Assembly (NCBI RefSeq): GCF_900129635.1
Contig: NZ_FSRB01000003.1
Span: 62,001 to 126,000 of the forward strand
Direction: 5' to 3'
DNA length: 64,000 nt
Source: Singulisphaera sp. GP187
GTDB lineage: Bacteria; Planctomycetota; Planctomycetia; Isosphaerales; Isosphaeraceae
Shown here in pieces: positions 18,050 to 25,724 of the stretch. Each line of letters begins with the position of its first letter. Within the stretch, counting starts at the first letter, position 1. The notes beneath the pieces were generated by a model. That model was not told where the DNA came from. It did no database searches and was given only the letters and a program-made list of their open reading frames with translations. The position numbers and the translations under genes were made by a program.

Positions 18050-18637
18050 ATGACGAGTTGGTTACGGAGTCTGATGGAAGTGGCGGCGCGGGCGGACCGC
18101 TTGGGGATCACGGTGACGCGACTCGGACTGATCCTGGTTCTGCTCTGGATCGGCGGTTTGAAGGCGTTCCGGTACGAGGCGGACGGGATCGTGCCGTTTG
18201 TGGCCAACAGTCCCCTTATGCGCTTCTGGTATTCCGACCCCGGGAATTACAAAACCCACAAGAATCCCGAAGGGGCCCTGGTCGCGAAAAACCGGGCCTG
18301 GCACGAGTCGAACCGAACCTATCTGTTCGCCTACGGACTTGGGTCGGTCATCGTCTTCTACGGACTGTTGCTTTGCCTGCATCCGTGGCTTCCGCAGGTT
18401 GCGGCGGTGGGTAGCTTCCTGGTGGTCGTGATGTCGTTCGTCACCCTCTCGTTTCTGATCACGACCCCGGAGTGCTGGGTCCCTGCGCTAGGGGACGCTC
18501 AACACGGATTTCCGTACCTGAGCGGTGCCGGCCGGTTGGTCGTCAAAGATGCGATCATGATGGGCGCCGCACTGGTCACAATGGCCGACTCGGCCAAAGC
18601 GTACTTGCGGTCCCACGGGCAATCCGTCGCAATCTGA
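18050..18637 (+). CDS. DUF417 (YkgB/RclC-like) inner-membrane protein
   Basis: I start at the ATG 8-9 nt after a GGGAG ribosome-binding site (195 aa); a GTG 33 nt upstream is possible. It has four predicted helices, the DUF417 features FEADGI-like RYEADGIVPFVANSP after helix 1, a conserved polar loop, and SFLITTPECWVP before the last segment. The E. coli relative RclC protects against reactive chlorine, though its mechanism is unclear. No RclA flavoprotein gene is adjacent, so the function may differ. Confidence 0.85.
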   Translation: MTSWLRSLMEVAARADRLGITVTRLGLILVLLWIGGLKAFRYEADGIVPFVANSPLMRFWYSDPGNYKTHKNPEGALVAKNRAWHESNRTYLFAYGLGSVIVFYGLLLCLHPWLPQVAAVGSFLVVVMSFVTLSFLITTPECWVPALGDAQHGFPYLSGAGRLVVKDAIMMGAALVTMADSAKAYLRSHGQSVAI

Positions 18638-18843
18638 GTGTAAGGGATCGTCCAATCGCCCCCGATTCCCCGCGAGTAGGCCCGTCAAGCTTCCTTGCTC
18701 CCCTCCCCTCCCCTCACACAGCCGGACCACCCGTTGGTGTTCACCACGGTGGGCCACCTGGCTGAATTCCTCCAACCGGTCCACTCCACAAGCGACTCCG
18801 CCCTAATGCTGGAGGACAGGGACTCGGTCGATGGTCGGCGCGC

Positions 18844-19125
18844 TCAGCTTGGTCGAGTCTCGAGGACACCGTACTTCTCTTGCCAACTCGGATCGTAGTC
18901 GAGCGAGAAGAGGCGTTGGATGGTCTCGGCACGGCCGGGACCGGGCTCGAGGAGCGCCTCAATCGCCTGGCGCAACTGGGCGAGGCGGCGATCAGGGGGG
19001 TCGCCGGCTCGGCCAGGGGCCCGGTCAAGGCGATCGAGGGCCGCGGCGACTTCGAGAATCCGGCTCCTGGACTCGAGGAAATCGCGGTTGAGTACCTCGG
19101 CCGCATCACGTGATTCAGTCATCAC
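18844..19125 (-). CDS. Small conserved-looking hypothetical protein
   Basis: A 93-aa soluble protein beginning MMTESRDAAEVLNRDFLE, mostly helical and Arg/Leu-rich, ending in a conserved-looking FSLDYDPSWQEKYGVL segment. The second Met gives an equally good start. Codon use is like its neighbours, and it has no signal peptide or membrane segment. I recognise no function; the low-complexity-free sequence and start context argue that it is a real gene. Confidence 0.6.
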   Translation of the reverse strand: MMTESRDAAEVLNRDFLESRSRILEVAAALDRLDRAPGRAGDPPDRRLAQLRQAIEALLEPGPGRAETIQRLFSLDYDPSWQEKYGVLETRPS

Positions 19126-19331
19126 GAAGTCGTCTCCCGATGGGTTGTAACCCCGCGTGGGCCTGTGGCGGCTCGGGGGGTGGTCCCGATCATCGCAGAT
19201 CGATCGATAGTACGCAAAGTGTTGGTTTCATCACCTAGACTTGGTATTGTAGGGGTCATGCGGTATTCGCGAACGAGAACGAAAATGACATCAAGGAAGT
19301 TCTCCTTTCGTCGCATCGAGGAGCCACGCTC

Positions 19332-20705
19332 ATGAAGACACCTGGGATTCGCGCTCTCTTGGTTTCCACCTCGCTGTTGGGCTTCTCCGACCCAGGGTCG
19401 ATCGCCTACGGAAACCTTGGCCGCCGCGCCGCGGTTTACGCTCCGGTCGAGACCGTCCTCCCGGTGGCGACATCGTCCGTGGTGCCCACGTCGTATGCAC
19501 TCACCACCACTTCCTACGTGGCGCCTACGTCGTACACCCTCGCTCCGACCTCTTATGTGCTGCCCACGTCATACGTCCTGCCCACGTCGTACACCCTGCC
19601 CACGTCGTACGCCCTGCCCACGTCGTACGCCCTGCCCACGTCGTACGTCCTGCCGACGTCCTACGTTTACCCGACATCCTACCTGACGACCTCGGCTGTC
19701 CTACCATCGGTTTATGCGACCGTTTATGGGACTCCCGCCTATGAGTCCACATCCTACGTGGTCCCGACGTATTATCGGACCCGACGGCTTCTTGCACCGC
19801 GGAGGATCGTGGATCGACCGATCTACACGACGACCGCTGCACGCTACTACGTGCCGACGACCGCAACCTACTACCCGACTTCAGTGATCACTCCGACGAC
19901 CTACACGCCGACCTCCTACGTCTACCCGACGATTTACGACCAGCCGGTGGTCGCGACGGCCGATATCTGCTGCGCGAGCTCCGCTCCGTCGTTCTCCCCG
20001 GCCCCTGCCCTTAGCACGGCCGCTCCCGCTCCTTCTGCGACGTCGAAGACAAGAGAACGCGCACCCGCCTCGTCCGTCGAAAGCACGGCGACGGAACCCG
20101 TGCCTCCCAACGATTCCTCGAATCTTCCGGAGCCTGCTCCCGCTCCGGCCCCGGTACAACGCCAGTCGAAGCCCGAGCCGGCGCCTGCTCCGCTGCCCGA
20201 GATCCCGAACGAGCCGGCAACGACCGAGCGGTCGAGCGTTCCGAGCCCCGAGCGGCTCCCCGATATTTCCGCGACAAACTCGGGTGCGGCCCTTCCCTTG
20301 CCTGTCGCTCCCGCGGATTCCACCTCGCCGCCCGCTCCCCAAGAGCCACCGATTGCTCCGGCCGATACGCCCGTCAAGCACAAGGTGAATCGCCCGAGCT
20401 TTCCGGCCGGTAACGCGCGAGTGACCCGCAATATCCTCAAGGGCAAGGTGCTCTCCGGTGACACCGGCGAGCTTGAGGAGGGAGTCCAGTTGATCCTCTC
20501 CAGCCGAACGAATGCCTTTGCCGACCGGCATGTGACGACTGATGCCTTCGGTCACTACGCAGTTCGGCTGCCCGACGGCGACTGGACCGTCAAAGTGGTG
20601 ATGCCAAGCGGTCGGACCTATGCGGTTAGCCAACTTACGATCAGTGGCAGCGAGATCGTCGACGATCTGGGACGAAGCATCCCGAGCTTGACGATCACGC
20701 GTTGA
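19332..20705 (+). CDS. Secreted PTSY-repeat protein with C-terminal carboxypeptidase-regulatory-like domain
   Basis: A 457-aa protein with an N-terminal signal-like segment (about 1-26), a Tyr/Thr/Ser/Pro-rich region (about 50-210) built partly of tandem PTSY hexapeptides, a Pro/Ala/Glu-rich linker (about 220-350) and a C-terminal beta domain (about 370-457, GKVLSGDTGELEEGVQLIL, then DAFGHYAVRLPDGDW) of the carboxypeptidase-regulatory-like type. This suggests an extracytoplasmic, fibrous or wall-linked protein with a sugar-binding-like tail. It is followed by a strong terminator hairpin. Function unknown. Confidence 0.8.
   Translation: MKTPGIRALLVSTSLLGFSDPGSIAYGNLGRRAAVYAPVETVLPVATSSVVPTSYALTTTSYVAPTSYTLAPTSYVLPTSYVLPTSYTLPTSYALPTSYALPTSYVLPTSYVYPTSYLTTSAVLPSVYATVYGTPAYESTSYVVPTYYRTRRLLAPRRIVDRPIYTTTAARYYVPTTATYYPTSVITPTTYTPTSYVYPTIYDQPVVATADICCASSAPSFSPAPALSTAAPAPSATSKTRERAPASSVESTATEPVPPNDSSNLPEPAPAPAPVQRQSKPEPAPAPLPEIPNEPATTERSSVPSPERLPDISATNSGAALPLPVAPADSTSPPAPQEPPIAPADTPVKHKVNRPSFPAGNARVTRNILKGKVLSGDTGELEEGVQLILSSRTNAFADRHVTTDAFGHYAVRLPDGDWTVKVVMPSGRTYAVSQLTISGSEIVDDLGRSIPSLTITR
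19524..19685 (+). repeat. Nine tandem 18-bp repeats encoding PTSYxx
   Basis: Nine in-frame 18-bp units encode PTSY followed by two variable residues (mostly VL, TL or AL). The middle units differ by only a few bases (core CCCACGTCGTAC), implying recent expansion by slippage or unequal exchange. Confidence 0.85.
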
Positions 20706-20735
20706 AGTTGAATCGGCAGAAGAGGACGATACAGC

Positions 20736-20773
20736 GACCCGGTTCCTCCCGAGGAGCCGGGTCTTGTCGTTTC
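20736..20773 (+). terminator. Rho-independent-type terminator
   Basis: The hairpin GACCCGGTTCCTC / GAGGAGCCGGGTC (one G-T or mismatch position) is followed by a T-rich tail TTGTCGTTTCT. It lies 30 bp after the stop of the PTSY-repeat gene. Confidence 0.7.
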
Positions 20774-20855
20774 TCACCCGTTGAGAATCGCTGAGGCGGT
20801 GCCAACCCAAGCGCAAATGGTCGCCTCCCCGCATTCTTCCCCTTTTTGGGTAGCG

Positions 20856-22025
20856 ATGGACGATTCGAAAATCCGCGTTTGTTATGTCGTGAGCTACTTC
20901 CATCCCCTCGAAAGCGGGGCCGAGCGACAGGCCCTTGCGCAAGGGGTCGAACTGGCGAAGCGCGGCCACTCCGTCCAGGTGGTGACTCATGCCGTCGAGG
21001 GACTCCCTCGAGACGAGGATGTTCAGGGAATTCAGGTGCACCGGTGGGTGCGATCGTCGCGGGTCGGCCCGCTCTTCGCGGTGAGCTTCGTGGCCGGAGT
21101 CATCCAGGCCTTGCGTCGGCTCCGTGGAAGTTACGACCTGATCCATACTCACCAAGGGCTCTGGGAGGCCGTCGCGACGGGGCTCGGTCGCAACCAGTTC
21201 GGTGGAGCGCCCACCCTGGTGCAACCGGCAAGTTCGGGATACTACGGCGAGGCCGAAGAACTTGCGCGGACCCGAGGGTTCCCGTTGCTCCGCCGCCTGA
21301 TCTTACGCAATCCTGCCTTTGCGGCGATTTCCGCCGATATTGAAGCCCAGTGGACCCGGCTCGGCGTTCCCCCGGAGCGGATCTTCCGGATAGCGAGCGG
21401 GGTCGATGCCACCCACTACCGACCGGGGCCGTCTGGCTTCGAAGCTCAGCTTCTGCCGCGTCCCAGGGTCGTGTTCACGGGGCGACTCCATCCTCAAAAG
21501 AATCTCAACCGGCTTCTCGAGGCATGGCCGGCCGTGGCGAACCGCACGAACGCCAACTTGATCCTGGTCGGACACGGACCGGAACAGGCTCGACTCGAGG
21601 CCCAGGCCAACGAACTCGGGATCGCGGACCGAGTCCAGTTCACCGGGGCCGTGAACGACCCTGCCGACGTCCTTCGCGCGGCGGACTTGTTCGTGTTGCC
21701 AAGTGTGGCCGAGGGGATGAGCAACTCATTGCTCGAGGCCATGGCCACCGCCTTGCCTTGTTTGGCTTCCGGGATCGGCGGCAACATCGACCTGCTGAGC
21801 GACGGGGTCGGTCGCCTCGTGTGCGGTGACGACCCCGCGCGGTGGTCGGACGCGTTGATCGAGATCCTTGATCATCCGGATCTGGCAAGCCAGCTGGGAA
21901 CTGCGGCTCGGAAGCGGATCGAGTCCGACTACGCGCTGCCGATCGTGGTCGACCGCTACCTCACGCTCTATCGGAGTATGCTGGCGGCACGGTTCCCAAT
22001 CGGCTCGTCGCGTCTGAGCCGCTGA
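20856..22025 (+). CDS. Glycosyltransferase family 4
   Basis: Starting at MDDSKIRVCYVVSYFHP gives 389 aa with the GT-B fold: N-terminal acceptor domain with the ESGAERQALAQGVELAKRGH motif (about 15-35), and a C-terminal Glycos_transf_1 domain (about 200-370) with FTGRLHPQKN and the E-x7-E motif in EGMSNSLLE. It transfers a sugar from a nucleotide-sugar to a lipid- or glycan-linked acceptor at the cytoplasmic membrane; donor and acceptor are unknown. It stands alone among unrelated genes. Confidence 0.92.
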   Translation: MDDSKIRVCYVVSYFHPLESGAERQALAQGVELAKRGHSVQVVTHAVEGLPRDEDVQGIQVHRWVRSSRVGPLFAVSFVAGVIQALRRLRGSYDLIHTHQGLWEAVATGLGRNQFGGAPTLVQPASSGYYGEAEELARTRGFPLLRRLILRNPAFAAISADIEAQWTRLGVPPERIFRIASGVDATHYRPGPSGFEAQLLPRPRVVFTGRLHPQKNLNRLLEAWPAVANRTNANLILVGHGPEQARLEAQANELGIADRVQFTGAVNDPADVLRAADLFVLPSVAEGMSNSLLEAMATALPCLASGIGGNIDLLSDGVGRLVCGDDPARWSDALIEILDHPDLASQLGTAARKRIESDYALPIVVDRYLTLYRSMLAARFPIGSSRLSR

Positions 22026-22027
22026 GC

Positions 22028-22297
22028 TTACTCAGGCTGACGGAGGACGCGCGACGCGAACGCGATCCGCGCGACGACCCAGCGTTGCTCGACCGGTTCG
22101 ATCTCGGCCTCGAAGCCCCGACCTGAGATCAGGTCGGGGTCGAGCGACTCATCCTCGAGCAACAGGGAATAGGGGATGATGAGTCTGCGCGGTTGACCGG
22201 CTCCCACCCCTTGCACGCGGAGGATCATTTCGATGGCGCCGCTGCCCGGGGGTGTCTCCTCGAGCGTGGCAGTCTGGACGATCCCTCGGATCTGCAT
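22028..22297 (-). CDS. Small hypothetical beta-rich protein
   Basis: The start at MQIRGIVQTATLEE (89 aa) is chosen because the upstream in-frame residues overlap the preceding gene and are Arg-rich. It is a soluble, beta-rich protein without signal peptide or cysteines. It begins 10 bp after the stop of the symporter gene on the same strand, so it is probably cotranscribed and may be an accessory. No family recognised; codon use is normal. Confidence 0.65.
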   Translation of the reverse strand: MQIRGIVQTATLEETPPGSGAIEMILRVQGVGAGQPRRLIIPYSLLLEDESLDPDLISGRGFEAEIEPVEQRWVVARIAFASRVLRQPE

Positions 22298-22307
22298 CGG
22301 GAATTCC

Positions 22308-23603
22308 TCACTTCGTCGCCGCGTCGAGCGCATCGACCGTTGACACCGCGGAGTCATGAGTCAGGTCGAGGAGGACCGCGACGGTCATATCACCGAGAAC
22401 ATTCGAGGTGGTCCGACAGCGGTCGAGAAACCAGTCGATCGTCAACAAGACCGGGATCTTGTCCGCGGGAAGACCGACCGCCGCGAAGATCAGCGGCAGA
22501 GTCACGAAGCTGCCCGACGGAATCCCGCCGGCGCCCACGCTGGCGACCAGGGTCGTCAGCACGATGATCAACTGGTCGATGGGACTGAGCGCGAAACCGA
22601 GCGCCTGGGCCATGAACAGGACGGCGGTGGCTTGGTAGAGCGCGGTGCCGTCATTATTGAAATTGGTCCCGACGCAGGCCGCGAGTTGACTCGACTGTCG
22701 CGAGACCCCCAACTTCGACAGCGCCCGAAGCGTGACCGGGATCGTCGCCGCCGTGCTCGAGGTGCTGAACGTACTGGCCATGACATCCGTGGCCCCGCGG
22801 AGGAATCGTAACGGTGACATCCGCGCAAAGATCATCATGACGACGAGATACCAGATGACCTGACAGCTCAGGCCGATGAGCACGACGATGATCAGCCAGA
22901 TCAAGGATCGAAAGACCTGGATCCCCTCGCTCTGCCCCACGCTCGAGGCGACGACTCCGAATACGGCGAGCGGGACCAGGGCGACCACCCAGAGCAAGAC
23001 GCGCATCAACAGCTCGAAACCGACATTCAACAAGTCGACGACCGCTTTGTAGGTTGTCTCGCCTCGCGCTTGCTGCTCGTTGCGGATCTTGACCAGCCCG
23101 ATCGCCAAAGCAAGGGTCAGGAGGACGAGTTGGGCCAGGTTATTCTGTGCAAAGGCATCGCCCACGCTCCGGGGCACGAGCTCGATGAGCAGGTCGGTCA
23201 CCGACTTCCGGGGCGGGGCAACGGGCGGATTGGTGAGGTCGATCAACTTCGCGCCCACGCCGGGGCGGATCAGGTTCGTGAGCACGAGACCGAATCCCAT
23301 GGCGACCATGGTGTTGATCAGATAGTAAATCATCATCCGCGCGCCCTGGCGACCGCGGATATCGTTGGAGACGATCGCACTGAGGATGGCCAGAACGACC
23401 AAGGGGGCCGCCAGCGCGCTCAAAGCCCGAATGATCAGTCTGGGAAGAAGGTTGAGTGACTCCGCGCCGTCACCCCAGTACAGACCCACCGGAATTGCCA
23501 AAAAAACGGCGGCAATCACCCAAACATAGAGTGGAATACCCCCCGGCCGGCTCTCCGGTTCGTCCAGGCCGGCAGCGATTGGTTCCTCATCAAACTGAGC
23601 CAT
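22308..23603 (-). CDS. Dicarboxylate/amino acid:cation symporter (DAACS/SDF family)
   Basis: The 431-aa protein has about eight helices plus re-entrant loops. Hairpin 1 carries the Ser-rich STSSTAATIPVTL motif and helix 7 the ACVGTNFNNDGTALYQ motif (the NMDGT-like cation site); helix 8 has the CRTTSNVLGD substrate motif, where the Asp and Arg-type residues recognise dicarboxylates. It imports C4-dicarboxylates or acidic/neutral amino acids with Na+ or H+. A paralog lies at the right end of the window. Confidence 0.92.
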   Translation of the reverse strand: MAQFDEEPIAAGLDEPESRPGGIPLYVWVIAAVFLAIPVGLYWGDGAESLNLLPRLIIRALSALAAPLVVLAILSAIVSNDIRGRQGARMMIYYLINTMVAMGFGLVLTNLIRPGVGAKLIDLTNPPVAPPRKSVTDLLIELVPRSVGDAFAQNNLAQLVLLTLALAIGLVKIRNEQQARGETTYKAVVDLLNVGFELLMRVLLWVVALVPLAVFGVVASSVGQSEGIQVFRSLIWLIIVVLIGLSCQVIWYLVVMMIFARMSPLRFLRGATDVMASTFSTSSTAATIPVTLRALSKLGVSRQSSQLAACVGTNFNNDGTALYQATAVLFMAQALGFALSPIDQLIIVLTTLVASVGAGGIPSGSFVTLPLIFAAVGLPADKIPVLLTIDWFLDRCRTTSNVLGDMTVAVLLDLTHDSAVSTVDALDAATK

Positions 23604-24017
23604 CGAGTCATCCTCGCATCCGCAGCGTAATCGGGAGCGCTACGATCCCCTCGGCCGTCGCGTTGGTCATACGACATCGTCACCGAGGAGGCAAGCGCAT
23701 CGCGTCGGGTAACCACTCACTTTCGCGAGGGTTGCGATTTCGCATAACTCCGTTTCACGAGTGGAATTCTCCAACGGAGCCCTTCAACATCGTCCAAATA
23801 TCTTTTTTCTGAGCCGGGCTGAATAGAACTCCCTCGCGGGGCGTCTGCTCTTTTGTGAGTGGAGGATTGACTGAGACGGCGACCAGCCCCCAATCAGCGA
23901 TACTCCATCCACTCCCCCCCTTTATGCTGGCGTTCCCCCCCTCAGCCACGCTTTTTCCCCCCCATTGGAAAATGCGCCTCTCCCCATTGCTCACGAGATG
24001 CTGAGAAAGGGTTTTCG
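23604..24017. other. Intergenic region with poly-C tracts
   Basis: No gene is visible between the divergent symporter and Gly-Met-rich protein genes. Several runs of six to eight C residues occur at about 23910-23965 and there is a T-rich stretch near 23950; promoters for both flanking genes are expected here. Confidence 0.45.
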
Positions 24018-25634
24018 ATGCCGACCTTTACATTCCTCCCCTGGCGGATGGCCATGGTTGCCGGTGGCCTCTCGCTTCTGATGCAAACTCAGTCCGTACT
24101 GAGCTTCGGCGATGAAGCTTTACCCGAGCCCAAAAAGAACGTGCCCGCTGAGGAAGTACCCGCCATCGATCTCCTCACCGCCCTTCGACAAGGCGATGTA
24201 AGCGTCGATGCCGAGGGCAGTGGCGATGGTCGCATGACCCTGTCCGTGACCAACAAAACAAAGCGGAAGCTTCGGGTGGTCCTCCCTCCCGGTCTGATCG
24301 CCTCGGGTGCCACCGGTCAGTTCGGTGGCATGGGGGGCATGGGTGGCGGCATGGGTGGCATGGGCGGCGGCATGGGCGGTGGAATGGGCGGTATGGGCGG
24401 TGGAATGGGTGGCATGGGCGGTGGCATGGGCGGCATGGGCGGTGGTGGAATGGGGGGGCGAGGCGGAAGCATGGGAGGCGGCATGAGCGGCGGAACCATG
24501 CCCGCTTCGATGGGGATGATGATGTTAGGGCGGCTGATCATGTCCCTGGTCGGCGACCGCGATAGCTGGGACCAGCAGTCGCTGATGAGCGGCATGATGA
24601 TGGGCATGGGCGGCGGCATGGGTGGCATGGGCGGTGGAATGGGCGGCATGGGTGGCATGGGCGGCATGGGCGGTGGAATGCGTTCCGTTCCGCCCACGGG
24701 ATTGCCGTTCGCCGCGCTCAACCCCAAGCAGACCCGACATCTTCCCACGCGCTTGGTGGGTCTGTCGGAACCGGATGGGGAAGAACGGGTCGCGATGCCC
24801 GCGAAGGGCGAGAAGCTCCGGCTCGGCGACATCAGCCAGATGACCGACAATGCACAGATGCAGCAGGCTCTGAAGCGGCTGGCCGAGGATAAGGCGCCTC
24901 AGACGTTGGCCCAGCTTGTGATGTGGAAGGTCGCTTCCGGCCAGGACTGGAAGGCCATCGAGACGATGTCCCGCTCGTGGGCAAACGCCCACGAAATGAC
25001 CCTGGCACGCACGTTCGTCGATCGGCTGGGAGCCCTTTCCACGGAGGAAACCGGAGTTTTACTCTACGAAATCGAGTCCAAGGATTCGACCGGCGACTCG
25101 GCGGTTCTCGAGCTAAAACAGGCACTCAAGGGGAAGAGCCTCCTCGGTCTGAAGGGCCAGTTGGGCGTTCCCGCGGAACCCGAGGGACCGGCATTGGCCT
25201 GCAAGGTGCAGGTGACTGAAGCCGAGGCCACGGTGCAGGTCGCGACCAGTGATGGCCCGGCTCGCTCCTGGTTGGCGGCAGGCAAGTTCACGCTCCCTTT
25301 GTCCCGAACGAAGACCGGTGAGCTGAATGTTTCCGCGGTCGCGGACGGCCTGGCCGAGGGGATCCTCACTCGCATGGTCCGGGCTCAGCTCTCGCCTGGT
25401 TCACGCTCGAAGGGAAAGCCGACCTACAAAATCAAGATCGAGAACGCCTCGCCACTGGTCCTGAACGGAGTCGCGGTCCTCGGCCGGGGAAGTGAGACCG
25501 AGTCGAAGATCCTCTCGGGGATCAGCATTTCGCCACAGCGAAGTATGACGATCCCCGCGACCGACGAGACAGTCAAGTTGCTCGGCCTCAAGAAGGGGAT
25601 TCGCGTGATCGCGGCCGACCTGAGTGCCCTGTAA
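24018..25634 (+). CDS. Secreted Gly-Met-rich repeat protein (paralog A)
   Basis: A 538-aa protein: signal peptide (about 1-33), a short beta segment ending LPPGLIASGATGQFGG, a GGMGGMGG low-complexity tract (about 99-160), a conserved spacer MPASMGMMMLGRLIMSLVG, a second GMGG tract (about 195-225), then a structured C-terminal part (about 228-538) including KRLAEDKAPQTLAQLVMWKV. Its counterpart on the other strand about 4 kb away has the same layout and high similarity. Probably a cell-surface or extracellular structural protein; no function is known. A strong terminator follows. Confidence 0.82.
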   Translation: MPTFTFLPWRMAMVAGGLSLLMQTQSVLSFGDEALPEPKKNVPAEEVPAIDLLTALRQGDVSVDAEGSGDGRMTLSVTNKTKRKLRVVLPPGLIASGATGQFGGMGGMGGGMGGMGGGMGGGMGGMGGGMGGMGGGMGGMGGGGMGGRGGSMGGGMSGGTMPASMGMMMLGRLIMSLVGDRDSWDQQSLMSGMMMGMGGGMGGMGGGMGGMGGMGGMGGGMRSVPPTGLPFAALNPKQTRHLPTRLVGLSEPDGEERVAMPAKGEKLRLGDISQMTDNAQMQQALKRLAEDKAPQTLAQLVMWKVASGQDWKAIETMSRSWANAHEMTLARTFVDRLGALSTEETGVLLYEIESKDSTGDSAVLELKQALKGKSLLGLKGQLGVPAEPEGPALACKVQVTEAEATVQVATSDGPARSWLAAGKFTLPLSRTKTGELNVSAVADGLAEGILTRMVRAQLSPGSRSKGKPTYKIKIENASPLVLNGVAVLGRGSETESKILSGISISPQRSMTIPATDETVKLLGLKKGIRVIAADLSAL

Positions 25635-25679
25635 TCCAAGACAAGCGTCAGGTAAAGGGTTCCAACACAGACCGACCGG

Positions 25680-25718
25680 ACCGCCCCGGGCCATCAAGGC
25701 TCGGGGCGGTTCGGTTTC
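25680..25718. terminator. Bidirectional terminator hairpin
   Basis: A perfect 9-bp stem (ACCGCCCCG / CGGGGCGGT, loop 13 nt) followed by TCGGTTTCT lies between the convergent Gly-Met-rich and PSD1 genes, 45 bp past the former's stop and 7-15 bp before the latter's. Confidence 0.7.
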
Positions 25719-25724
25719 TCGACC

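Noticed and set aside
19524..19685. CRISPR-like array
   Set aside because: Units are contiguous 18-bp coding repeats in frame without spacers.
19881..21224. 447-codon minus-strand open frame opposite the PTSY-repeat and glycosyltransferase genes
   Set aside because: Low-complexity Arg/Gly translation and no start signal; both plus-strand genes are convincing.
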